DNA from: an uncultured Oscillospiraceae bacterium
GTDB lineage: Bacteria; Bacillota; Clostridia; Oscillospirales; Acutalibacteraceae
DNA: 64,000 nt
Reading direction: 5' to 3'
Assembly (NCBI GenBank): GCA_900554335.1
Contig: USGT01000003.1
Span: 1 to 64,000 of the forward strand
The notes beneath the pieces were generated by a model. It made no database searches. It was not told where the DNA came from and worked only from the letters and a program-made list of their open reading frames with translations. The translations under genes were made by a program, and so were the position numbers. Numbering within the stretch: position 1 is the first letter of the stretch; every line of letters starts with the position of its first letter. Below are positions 8,923 to 16,874 of this stretch, piece after piece.

Positions 8923-10707
8923 CTAAATATTATTTTTTAAAGCCTCAAACGCTTGCTTTATTTTGGCAGACATAAGTTTGCAGCGCTTAGTGAGAAATTC
9001 TTCATAAGACATCTTTTCCCAGCCATGGGGTAGCGCGTTTTCTTCTTCCATTTTGATTATATCTTCACGGCTTCTATCCTTACAAATTATTGGATAATAA
9101 ATAGCCGGCGATTCATCAAGGATTTCCATGTTGTCTTTCCAATCAATGAAAGCATAGTTCGCCATACGGTTGATTTTTGCGTCAGTGTATCCGAGCCCTT
9201 TAAGATATGCTTTTGGAAATAAGTGATGTTTTTCAAGCGATTTTCTATTTCCGTCAGCGCCGGGCTGGAATAATTTTGATAGGAGCAACCTGCTTTTAGA
9301 AAACAAAACATTCGCATTTAAAATATTGAGCGCTGCAATATACGCATTCCAAGCGTTATTTCCTCTTCCTGCAACGTCCAACCCGTCAGAACCTACTAAT
9401 GTAATGTTAAAATAATCGTTTGTTAGTTTGTCGTTTACTCGGCTAAGAATAAAACTACGATATTTTTCAAAAGTAGAAATTTCTTTAATGGAATTAAGCT
9501 GATTTTCCGCTGTAGATTCAAAAGAACCCGTATAGAGCGAAACAAGCGAAGCGTAATAAAACCAGAGCGAAGTCAAATGCATGTTTTCATTGTCCGATGC
9601 GCCGAATTTGTATTTAGCTATGAGATAAAGAGCATAGGTGTAATAGATAGCATTTTTAGACAATATGAGATTGCCGGAAATGTATCCTGCGTTCATTATC
9701 GCTTTTAAAAATTCATGCCAGTTGTGCACGCTAATAACATCGCCTAGTTTATCTTTCAGAATGCCAAATCTTTGATTTCTAAGTTCATCATCAATAGCGC
9801 CTTTTTTATCAAAATCTGCACCTCTTAAAAGTTTATATCCATATTTTAAACGAGCACGATAAAACGCATAGGCCATTAAAACGCGGATAATATCTTGCGC
9901 AAAAACTTCTGTTATCTGATTATAAGCGGTGACTTTTCCTCTAACAAAAAGCATGGAATCTTTACTAAATTTTTCAATTTTCTTGCGCCCGTCATCCCAA
10001 TAGATAGAAAGCAGCGTTAAAATGAAATCATTTTGCTTTAAAGGAACTCCACCTGAATTTACACGCACAAAAATCTCAGAAACACTTTCTTCGTCAGCAT
10101 TGGAGTCAATATCAAATACGGGCAACATATGATTCCTAAGGTTAAAAACATAGCTCACGTTTTCAGAAATGGTGCTTTTTTCGTCATCAGTCAATTCTCT
10201 GTTTTTAGATTTACGATAATTCTCCAATGTTTCTATAAAATTGTTAATAAATTTATATAAGCTTGCGCTTGTAAAGATATCGCTTATATTGTAAATCCAC
10301 TCGGGGTCCTTTTTGGTTGCCTGATAGCCTACTTCAAATTTATTTTTTATCGGATTATACGAAATGGTGATTAATTTTTCTTTGTAATCTGAGCTTACAA
10401 CGGCTTTGCCTTTGATGACGGCATAAAGTGACGTAAGCCTCTGCTGACCATCGATGATTACTTCTCTTGGAGCGGTATGATTGTGCTGCTCGGTGCCTAT
10501 AGTCTTTTTATTTTCAAGTTTGGGGCATTCCCAAAGCATTAAGTATCCGATAGGATAGCCACGCATCATGGAATCAAACAAATCACGCACTTTTGAATCT
10601 TTCCAAACAAAAGGCCTTTGAAGTTCAGGGAGACCTAATTCACCTGTATCAATTTTGTCTACAAGATAGCTAACTGTAAGATTTTTGCTAGTAAATATTT
10701 GCTGCAT
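8923..10707 (-). CDS. DUF262/DUF1524 protein (GmrSD-type, putative type IV restriction)
   Basis: The 594-residue protein opens with a DUF262 domain. LPELQRPFVWK and the nucleotide-binding motif IDGQQRLTSL (about residue 76) are both intact. Its C-terminal third carries an HNH-like DUF1524 motif, KHHLFPKAYL. GmrSD-family enzymes with this architecture cleave modified phage DNA in an NTP-dependent way; that role here is inference from architecture. ATG at 10707 has AAGGAAG eight bases upstream and is preferred to the 84-base-longer ORF. It is a single gene, divergent from the Rhs module on its right. Confidence 0.85.
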   Translation of the reverse strand: MQQIFTSKNLTVSYLVDKIDTGELGLPELQRPFVWKDSKVRDLFDSMMRGYPIGYLMLWECPKLENKKTIGTEQHNHTAPREVIIDGQQRLTSLYAVIKGKAVVSSDYKEKLITISYNPIKNKFEVGYQATKKDPEWIYNISDIFTSASLYKFINNFIETLENYRKSKNRELTDDEKSTISENVSYVFNLRNHMLPVFDIDSNADEESVSEIFVRVNSGGVPLKQNDFILTLLSIYWDDGRKKIEKFSKDSMLFVRGKVTAYNQITEVFAQDIIRVLMAYAFYRARLKYGYKLLRGADFDKKGAIDDELRNQRFGILKDKLGDVISVHNWHEFLKAIMNAGYISGNLILSKNAIYYTYALYLIAKYKFGASDNENMHLTSLWFYYASLVSLYTGSFESTAENQLNSIKEISTFEKYRSFILSRVNDKLTNDYFNITLVGSDGLDVAGRGNNAWNAYIAALNILNANVLFSKSRLLLSKLFQPGADGNRKSLEKHHLFPKAYLKGLGYTDAKINRMANYAFIDWKDNMEILDESPAIYYPIICKDRSREDIIKMEEENALPHGWEKMSYEEFLTKRCKLMSAKIKQAFEALKNNI

Positions 10708-10967
10708 ACTCTTCACTTCCTTGTTATTGTGGATTTTATTAACAAACCAATTATAAATATATATTTTACTATACAATAAACCGAAAAACAACTAAATTGG
10801 TGCATAGCCAAAATGTATCGTTTAGATGCTATGTTTATTTTCTGATTTATCAAGTGCTACAAAAATTAAAAATAAATTTGTATGTTTTAATTATGGTAAA
10901 ATTTATTACTATAATTTACACTTAACGAATAAACTTATGCCTTATAGTTTATGATGCAGTCGGAAAC

Positions 10968-12104
10968 TTGCTTAAATACAGAGGCTTTAAGCTCCAGTGG
11001 TCGAGAGAAAGAAAACTTGACAAAGCTTCAAAAATAGGATACAATATTAATATATCGTATAAATATGATGAAAATAGTGTTAGAACGCAAAAAAATGTGA
11101 ATGGAATCACAACAGATTTCATAACTTCAGGAATTAAAGTTCTTGCTCAAAAATCAGGCGATAATACGATAGTTTGGCAAATTGATGGCAACGGAAATAC
11201 AGTAGGCTTCAATTACAATGGCACACCATATTTTTACATCAAAAATGCTCAAGGGGACATAATAGCAATCGCCGATATTTCGGGGAATCTTGTAGCTAAG
11301 TATACTTACGATTCTTGGGGAAAACTAGTTTCAATTAAAGACTCAAATGATGTAGATAAAACTACGGATGAAAACTTTATCGGTTGCGTTAATCCAATTC
11401 GTTACAGAGGTTATTACTACGATTCAGAAACTGGGTTTTACTATTTAAATGCAAGGTATTATGACCCTGAAGTTGGTAGATTTATTAACGCTGATGGAAC
11501 TTTAGATGTTGGGTATAATCTTTTTGAGTATAGTGGTAATAATTCGATAAACTTTGCTGACTATACTGGAGAGAAAATGGTAAAGGTGGATTACATGAGT
11601 GTGTTGTCCTACAATCCCTACGAACATGGAAAAGAATATAACTGTTTAGGTTATGCTATTCAAAAAATAACAGGTGTTTATAAACAAATAGAACTCAGAA
11701 GAGAAACGAAAATTTTATTAGCTATACAAGATGTAATAGATTATATCCATAGAAATACTACTGCAACAGTTGAGGTAATGGATCATGTTCCCGATAGCAC
11801 AGAAAGAAATAGGAATCAGTATTTTATTGCTATGCGAGTGAGTCAATTGACAGGTGATGCCCATTTTATTCGTTCAAATTTTGGAAATGGCCCGCTTGTC
11901 TGGACACACAAACAAGGACCTCAGGGACCACTGTTAAAACTCGTGGGTATAACTCCTGAAGATGACAGAGCTTGGTATTCATATCAAGCAATACCGGTAA
12001 ATGATGGCTCAATAGTTGCTGGTACTGATAATATCGAGCCAAACTATTCGGGACCAACAACTTACTTAAGAATTACAGTACAATCATCATGTATTATTTT
12101 CTAG
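10968..12104 (+). CDS. Rhs C-terminal module with putative cysteine-peptidase toxin and CaaX-like end
   Basis: The frame opens near 10935 inside Rhs sequence (VYDAVGN) with no ATG and no ribosome site; the nominal start is TTG at 10968. Residues 1-195 are YD-repeat/Rhs core, ending with the classic RYRGYYYDSETGFYYLNARYYDP and GRFINADG motif that separates core from toxin. The remaining 180 residues form a toxin-like domain with NCLGYAI and later DAHFIRS..GPLVWTHKQGP. This resembles small papain-like cysteine peptidases, with Cys and His as candidate catalytic residues. The protein ends SSCIIF, a CaaX-like prenylation box. Without a start it may be a silent donor for recombination with a full rhs gene elsewhere. 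Confidence 0.8.
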   Translation: MLKYRGFKLQWSRERKLDKASKIGYNINISYKYDENSVRTQKNVNGITTDFITSGIKVLAQKSGDNTIVWQIDGNGNTVGFNYNGTPYFYIKNAQGDIIAIADISGNLVAKYTYDSWGKLVSIKDSNDVDKTTDENFIGCVNPIRYRGYYYDSETGFYYLNARYYDPEVGRFINADGTLDVGYNLFEYSGNNSINFADYTGEKMVKVDYMSVLSYNPYEHGKEYNCLGYAIQKITGVYKQIELRRETKILLAIQDVIDYIHRNTTATVEVMDHVPDSTERNRNQYFIAMRVSQLTGDAHFIRSNFGNGPLVWTHKQGPQGPLLKLVGITPEDDRAWYSYQAIPVNDGSIVAGTDNIEPNYSGPTTYLRITVQSSCIIF

Positions 12105-12119
12105 AAGGAGGGAATCAAT

Positions 12120-12971
12120 ATGATGTTTTTAAATGAGAATTTTAGTGATGTTTATAAAAATTATTTAAGAGATAAATTTTTGGTGTACAAACACCCAGGT
12201 AAATATAATTGCAGCCCTAAATCAATCATAACTTACAATGCACACCATAATAGTGAAGTGTTTAAGGAACTTATAAAATCAAAGAATTATAAGGACATTA
12301 TAAATAATAATACACCTGCAAATCTACTATCAGATTTAGAAATTGACAAAAATAAGCTTTTTGATGATTATAGCTACTCCTTTATGGGTTATCCTTATGA
12401 TTTGAAGGAAACTGAGTTACAAAATATTAAATCCAGGAAAGCCTTTTTAAGAGTAAATTATGAGAATAATGTGGTTTACACTGTTAATAAAGTAAAGGAT
12501 TGGTATATTTTCAAGCTCTTTTTTCCAAGCCGTACTGAATTTTGGGATGGTGAAAAAAGTGAAACAGTTTTAAAAGCTAATTTAATGGCGGTATGGTGTG
12601 TAAAACGGCTTCCTGATACAGAAAAATTTAACACGATTATACCAGGCATAACAACAATGTCCGATGTTATAAATATAGACCCAAGCTTTAGGTATTTTGA
12701 AGAAAATGGTATTCGTTACAGTACTCATACTTTTGCTGATAAAGACGGATCGAGAATTAGTATTGAGTATAAAAAAGACGGTAGAGGAGTTTATAGAGTT
12801 TCTAACATTGCAAAAGTTAAAGAAGGATGGAACTTATTGCCTTACCTACTTCCAATCGACAGAAAACTTATAGATCCCGATTGTGACGAGTCCTCTGCTA
12901 ACAGCGAAGAAAAAACTGTTGTGAGCGAAAGCAGCAGTGATAATGAGTCCAGCATTTGCACAATAGTGTAA
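12120..12971 (+). CDS. Rhs-linked protein of unknown function with CaaX-like end
   Basis: This 283-residue protein starts 15 bases after the Rhs module behind GAAGGAGGG, the position of an immunity gene. The N-terminal two thirds match no family I know. The C-terminal part (about 170-245) has PGITTMSDVINIDPSFRYF then alternating strands, similar in style to SmpA/BLIP-like folds. A low-complexity Ser/Glu tail (about 255-279) leads to ICTIV, so the last four residues (CTIV) form a CaaX box. It could be an immunity protein, a co-effector, or both. The CaaX end is the odd feature, because prenylation requires a eukaryotic host. Confidence 0.75.
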   Translation: MMFLNENFSDVYKNYLRDKFLVYKHPGKYNCSPKSIITYNAHHNSEVFKELIKSKNYKDIINNNTPANLLSDLEIDKNKLFDDYSYSFMGYPYDLKETELQNIKSRKAFLRVNYENNVVYTVNKVKDWYIFKLFFPSRTEFWDGEKSETVLKANLMAVWCVKRLPDTEKFNTIIPGITTMSDVINIDPSFRYFEENGIRYSTHTFADKDGSRISIEYKKDGRGVYRVSNIAKVKEGWNLLPYLLPIDRKLIDPDCDESSANSEEKTVVSESSSDNESSICTIV

Positions 12972-12977
12972 AAAATT

Positions 12978-13003
12978 CCACCGATGATTAATTTCATCGG
13001 TGG
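12978..13003. repeat. Cassette-border hairpin, copy 3
   Basis: A perfect 10-bp stem CCACCGATGA / TCATCGGTGG with loop TTAATT lies seven bases after the stop of the preceding gene. It could also work as a transcript end. It is followed by the conserved TTTAAATATTT-AGATTCAAATT sequence that also accompanies copy 2. Confidence 0.9.
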
Positions 13004-13017
13004 TTTAAATATTTAGA

Positions 13018-13320
13018 GATTCAAATTGGGCGGATAAACTAACGTCTTACAACGGAGAAGATATAGTTTATGATGCAATTGGAAATCCAGTTGAATACAG
13101 GGGCTGGGAGCCCCAGTGGTCGAGGGGAAGAAAACTTGACAAAGCTTCAAAAATAGGATACAATATTAATATATTGTTTAAATAAAATAAAAATAAAGTT
13201 AAAACTCAAAAGATCGTAAATGAAATTAAAATAAATTTAATAACTTCAGGTGTTAAGTATTGAGCTCAAAAAAATCACGCGTTAACACTGTAATTAGCAA
13301 GCTAATTGCAAGTGAAATAC
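13018..13320 (+). pseudogene. Rhs-core remnant
   Basis: Translation gives WADKLTSYNGEDIVYDAIGN, then PVEYRGWEPQWSRGRKLDK and KIGYNINILFK followed by a stop. This is the typical Rhs YD-repeat string (YNG, YDAIGN, YRGW, W.RGR.L). Homology to the long module continues through VNEIKINLITSGVKY with further stops and fades near 13310. Not translatable as one protein. Confidence 0.8.
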
Positions 13321-13364
13321 TAAACTTTGAAAGCAGTATTATAAGGAATATTCTGTAGCGGCAA

Positions 13365-13483
13365 GAATGAACGCTTACGGTTCACATAGTTGGCGTTATA
13401 AAAATGATGTATTTTTCGAAGAGGATGTAGAAAACGCGCTAGAAAAAATAAAGGATGAGAAATTAAAATGTTTTATCAAATGA
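13365..13483 (+). pseudogene. C-terminal remnant of an Rhs toxin
   Basis: An open stretch without a start reads AYGSHSWRYKNDVFFEEDVE and ends KLKCFIK-stop. It overlaps the start of the immunity-type gene at 13468, as toxin/immunity pairs often do. Toxin activity cannot be assigned. Confidence 0.4.
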
Positions 13484-13824
13484 TATCTTGTTCGTCGAGG
13501 GCGCTTTGGGTGCAAACTTATAATATATTTTCCGCTAAACCTGTGCAATCTAAAGAAGACGCCAAAATAGTAGGAGCGTATATAGCCCATAAGTTGTATG
13601 ACGGAACTAGTTCGGTAGATTTTAGTAAATATGAAAAAACACCTCGAATTAATGAAGGTGAAGAGATATATTCCGTGTGGTATAGACCTAATCCCAGAAA
13701 GTATATTGCAATTGTTGACGGAGAATTTAAAGAGGAAATGGGTTACCCTGATGGCGGTGGAGGGCCATGCATTAAAATTGAAAAATCTACCGGCAAAATA
13801 GTAAGTTGGGGTTTGCAAAAATAA
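13468..13824 (+). CDS. NTF2-fold immunity-type protein
   Basis: The 118-residue protein has the family signature: an A-K-I-V-G-A-Y-I-A-H helix, a YSVWYRPN strand, GGGGPCIKIEKSTGK and a terminal VSWGLQK. AAGGATGAG lies eight bases before the ATG. It lies within an Rhs-core remnant. The role inferred from family and place is neutralising the toxin whose tail remnant overlaps its start. Since that toxin is broken here, the gene may be kept as an orphan immunity gene. Confidence 0.85.
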   Translation: MFYQMISCSSRALWVQTYNIFSAKPVQSKEDAKIVGAYIAHKLYDGTSSVDFSKYEKTPRINEGEEIYSVWYRPNPRKYIAIVDGEFKEEMGYPDGGGGPCIKIEKSTGKIVSWGLQK

Positions 13825-13865
13825 AGTTATGAGGCTGACTGAAAACTTAGATTTTTAAAAATATA

Positions 13866-13920
13866 TCTATGATTCAGAGAAAAAATAATTTCAATTAAAG
13901 ATTTGAATGATATAGCGGTA
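13866..13920 (+). pseudogene. Rhs-core remnant, continuation
   Basis: TATGATTCAGAGAAAAAATA and the following TTTCAATTAAAGATTTGAATG match the Rhs module at 11306-11350 (YDSWGKLVSIKDSND). It looks like the downstream flank of the core fragment ending near 13310. The immunity-type gene is wedged between the two. Confidence 0.6.
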
Positions 13921-13937
13921 GGGGAGAAAAATTTATT

Positions 13938-14705
13938 ATGAAAAAAATAAAAAATTTGGCAATATTTGCAATTTTAACTATTTCGGTAATTAATGCCACT
14001 CCAAGTACGCAGGCGATGTACAGCGTAAGAAAAAGCGTGAGTGACGGCAATGTTGCATCCAACTGTATAGATATTTTCGATGTTTTTGAAAAGGAGAACA
14101 GAGAAAAAGATAAAACCGAAAAAGAAAATATGGGAATTTTAATGGAACCGAGGTATTTTAATGAAGATTACAATAAGGAGTATGAAGCTCACGATTTAAA
14201 ACGAATAGCAAAAGGAACATTTGACGCTTCAAAATATTTTGGAAATAAATTTCTTTTAGAAGGGCCATGGAGGGTTTCTGCATTTAGAATAGCAAAAGAA
14301 AATTCTAAATTTAACCCTTTCATAAATTCTCTGAAGACGCTGCCTCATGAGAAAAAGAATTTTGCATATCTTTGTTCGCACAAAACACAAAATACAGAAT
14401 TTGAAAAATTAGCAGAAGAATGCCGCTTAAAATGGAATGAAGAATTTAACCCGGAATATTCGAAAATAAAGAACTATGAAGACGCTTTTGAAAGAGCTTT
14501 GCTTATTTTAAAAAAGATAACACACAAAGACGACCCTTTTGATAAGCGCAGAGTTGAGGTTTTGTATGATAAAGATAATAAGATTTATATTGTCAAAAAA
14601 GCATACGATACAAGGCCTTTTATAGGACCAAACAACAGTATAAGTAGTGTGATTTTTAATGAAAGCGGAGAAGTTTTTTCTGTGATTGGAGCATTTAGGC
14701 AATAA
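13938..14705 (+). CDS. Secreted protein of unknown function in the Rhs locus
   Basis: The 255-residue protein has a signal peptide (MKKIKNL, hydrophobic core, likely cleavage after TQA near residue 27). The body is charged and has no enzyme motif I recognise. Its last 60 residues (VEVLYDKDNKIYIVKK..., then SSVIFNESGEVFSVIG) resemble the strand layout of the NTF2-fold immunity family nearby, so it may be a secreted relative. It starts 17 bases after an Rhs-core remnant and ends 10 bases before a collapsed copy of the border hairpin. Its ribosome site (GGTAGGGGAG) is moderate. Confidence 0.7.
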   Translation: MKKIKNLAIFAILTISVINATPSTQAMYSVRKSVSDGNVASNCIDIFDVFEKENREKDKTEKENMGILMEPRYFNEDYNKEYEAHDLKRIAKGTFDASKYFGNKFLLEGPWRVSAFRIAKENSKFNPFINSLKTLPHEKKNFAYLCSHKTQNTEFEKLAEECRLKWNEEFNPEYSKIKNYEDAFERALLILKKITHKDDPFDKRRVEVLYDKDNKIYIVKKAYDTRPFIGPNNSISSVIFNESGEVFSVIGAFRQ

Positions 14706-14713
14706 AATAAAAT

Positions 14714-14746
14714 CCCACCGGTGATTTAAATATTTTGGGATTTAAA
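14714..14746. repeat. Collapsed cassette-border hairpin, copy 4
   Basis: CCCACCGGTGATTTAAATA matches copy 3 with the inner part of the hairpin deleted (CCACCG joined to GGTG). The TTTAAATATTTTGGGATTTA flank that follows the other copies is still present. Confidence 0.6.
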
Positions 14747-15012
14747 TTGGTCTGATAAATTAATTCTTAATGCAGCTGGAAATCCGGTTGAGTGCAGAAG
14801 CTTGGAGCTCCAGCAGTAAAGATAAAGAAAACTTGACAAAACAACAAATTTTAGTGATAATATTAATATATTATTAAAATATAATAAAGATAGAGCTAAA
14901 ATTCAAGAGATTGTAAATGAAATTAAAATAGATTTAATAGCTTCAGGTATTAAAGTTCTTGCTTAAAACTTAGGCGATAACACACTATTCTGGCAAGTTG
15001 ATGGCAACAGAA
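14747..15012 (+). pseudogene. Rhs-core remnant
   Basis: Nucleotide-level match to 10940-11200 of the Rhs module, with many stops. It runs from the GNPVE segment through the LITSG-KVLAQ equivalent to a piece equal to WQIDGN (14990-15010), where homology ends abruptly at the ribosome site of the next gene. Confidence 0.75.
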
Positions 15013-15028
15013 ATAAGGAGGAAAAATT

Positions 15029-16009
15029 GTGTTTACAACAGTTTACCAGCAGCCAAAGGATATGAATTGGGGTCAAAGTCAAGAAGAAAGATTGGAGATA
15101 GTTAGGCCGGATTTAAATTTTGGATCTATGACATCTGAAGAAGTGTTTTTTTATGAAAATGGGTTTAATATAGATTGCACTGATACAAAAGGGATAGGAC
15201 ATAGCATTTTATTTAGTAATATAAAATTCAAAATTACTCCTTCTAGTATTGCTAAAAGGAACAGCGATTATTATAATTACAAAACTATAGGTCATATTTG
15301 GGAAGTTAAAAACTCTAAACTTATCAAAAATATGATGCAGATAGCAGAAAAGTGCGAGAATCCGGGAGATGATATGCACAGGCTTATGGAAGGGTTTAAT
15401 AAGATGGGCGAAAAACATCCCGCAGCTAAGCATTACATTTTGCCACTAAAAGACCATCTTATTGAAATAATTGCTTCAGATATTGATTTTAAAGAAATTA
15501 AAAGGCCTCCGTTTGAAGATCTATCATATAAACCTAAAGATAAAAAGCAAATAGATTGGAAAGATCATAGCAATTGGCCTCGTGACGATTTTAAGAACTT
15601 TTCTCCGTACAAAACAGAAGGATTAAAGTCAAAAGTGTCTAATTTTAAATTTAATTCTGCTCCTATTGAGAATTTCGCATACAATAAAAGCGGATTAGAA
15701 ATATTTATTGATGACAAAAATGAACAACGATATAAATTTTCATTTAACAAATGTCTAAAAGTTGACATTATGGATACAGATGTGGCTTGTCTTATGGCAA
15801 ATGAATATTATCAAGCAGCGGGATACACCTTGATACAGATTAAAAATTCTAAACTTATTGAAGATTTAAAAAAGAAGGCTACCGATCCTGATTTATTTAA
15901 ACAACTGGAGCGCTCTAAACATTTTGTACTACCGTTACGAGATAACCTTATTGAAATAATAGCCGAGGATATATCTATTGAAAGGGCGCCAGATGATGGA
16001 GAATTTTAA
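15029..16009 (+). CDS. Duplicated-domain protein in the Rhs locus, unknown function
   Basis: This 326-residue protein starts with GTG eight bases after AAGGAGG. It consists of two related halves. Each has a strand run ending in an IWEVKNSKLI or LIQIKNSKLI helix, then KHYILPLKDHLIEIIASDI (about 136-154) or KHFVLPLRDNLIEIIAEDI (about 295-313). A Pro-rich linker separates them. No signal peptide, membrane segment or catalytic motif is visible. The setting suggests an immunity-type protein made by domain duplication, but I cannot name a family. Confidence 0.75.
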   Translation: MFTTVYQQPKDMNWGQSQEERLEIVRPDLNFGSMTSEEVFFYENGFNIDCTDTKGIGHSILFSNIKFKITPSSIAKRNSDYYNYKTIGHIWEVKNSKLIKNMMQIAEKCENPGDDMHRLMEGFNKMGEKHPAAKHYILPLKDHLIEIIASDIDFKEIKRPPFEDLSYKPKDKKQIDWKDHSNWPRDDFKNFSPYKTEGLKSKVSNFKFNSAPIENFAYNKSGLEIFIDDKNEQRYKFSFNKCLKVDIMDTDVACLMANEYYQAAGYTLIQIKNSKLIEDLKKKATDPDLFKQLERSKHFVLPLRDNLIEIIAEDISIERAPDDGEF

Positions 16010-16029
16010 CCTGTTTTGTTATTAGTTAA

Positions 16030-16115
16030 CGGCAAGGGGGGAAATACAGTGGCTTTTAGCTACAACAGCATGCCATATTTTTATATTAAAAATGCTCAAG
16101 GAATAGAGATGGCAT
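16030..16115 (+). pseudogene. Rhs-core remnant, continuation
   Basis: The DNA encodes GNTVAFSYNSMPYFYIKNAQ, matching GNTVGFNYNGTPYFYIKNAQ of the module at 11190-11260. It picks up just where the remnant ending near 15012 stops, so the 15029-16009 gene interrupts one ancestral core. Confidence 0.75.
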
Positions 16116-16204
16116 AATCATACCTTACAATCCTTGGTATGATAGTTTGTTGGTTTTTTAACAAGTTGCTTGATTAAATAAAAAATATGTAAAGGAGAAT
16201 AATT

Positions 16205-16480
16205 ATGTTTGCATGGTTAGCTAACCTATTTTGGCAACCGCATCCCGTAGAAACTTTTGAAGAAGCATTAAAGATAGCTCGATATGAAGTGCAGAAAAAA
16301 TTTCCTGGCGATTATAGCTTGTGTGATTCCGATTTATGGTATGACAAAAACACAGATGTATGGCATTTCAGATACATAGATAAACCTTCGAACGATGAAT
16401 TTTTATTGGGGGGAATAGGGCCAGGTGTAGATATCATAAAGTCTGATGGTAAAATTATGTACTTAAAGGGTCAAAAATAA
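16205..16480 (+). CDS. NTF2-fold immunity-type protein
   Basis: The 91-residue protein starts eight bases after AAGGAG. It has the E-A-L-K-I-A-R-Y-E-V first helix, WHFRYIDK strand and GGIGPGVDIIKSDGKIMYLKG end typical of the family. It is shorter than the copies at 6031 and 13468. Its stop overlaps the open frame of the ankyrin protein that follows, so the two are probably co-translated. Confidence 0.85.
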   Translation: MFAWLANLFWQPHPVETFEEALKIARYEVQKKFPGDYSLCDSDLWYDKNTDVWHFRYIDKPSNDEFLLGGIGPGVDIIKSDGKIMYLKGQK

Positions 16481-16800
16481 TAAAATTTGTTTTAAATAAT
16501 TTTGATTTTAATGATTTCAGCGGAAATATTAATGATAAAATTCGTATATCTGTTAATTCTGCTATAAGTTCAAGTAATTTAGATATGGTAAAGTACTTTA
16601 TAGATAAAGGATTTGACATTAATAGCTTCTCTAAAAACGGAAACTTTCCAATCGAGCGGGCAGTATGGATATCTGATTTGGATACTATAAAGTTTCTGGT
16701 TGAAAAGCTTGGCGCAAAAATGAGCGACAGAAACATTGCAGATGCCGAAAAGCAAGGTTGCAAACGCATTTTAGAATATTTAAAAGCTTATAAATCTTAA
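16480..16800 (+). CDS. Ankyrin-repeat protein, start codon unclear
   Basis: The frame is open from 16453 and holds clear ankyrin repeats: ISSSNLDMVKYFIDKGFDIN, then NGNFPIERAVWISDLDTIKFLVEK and an ending ILEYLKAYK. The only ATG (16585) falls inside the first repeat, so the real start lies upstream at a non-ATG codon. ATA at 16477 or 16480 lies 6-9 bases after AAAGGG. A slip on the A-run at the end of the immunity gene would also enter this frame. The entry begins at 16480 to include the whole repeat region. A strong terminator follows. Confidence 0.6.
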   Translation: MKFVLNNFDFNDFSGNINDKIRISVNSAISSSNLDMVKYFIDKGFDINSFSKNGNFPIERAVWISDLDTIKFLVEKLGAKMSDRNIADAEKQGCKRILEYLKAYKS

Positions 16801-16806
16801 AAAATA

Positions 16807-16852
16807 AAAAACTACCAGTCATATGAAAGTGGCTAGTAGTTTTAAATTTTTA
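16807..16852 (+). terminator. Terminator closing the Rhs locus
   Basis: A long stem, AAAACTAC with AGTCA inside pairing TGGCT and GTAGTTTT, is followed by TTAAATTTTTATT. It ends transcription seven bases after the ankyrin gene. Confidence 0.8.
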
Positions 16853-16874
16853 TTGTAAAGAAAATTTATTTCTT

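Noticed and set aside
13396..13818. 140-residue antisense ORF opposite the immunity gene
   Set aside because: It covers the immunity gene and remnant DNA on the wrong strand and has no family match that I can see.
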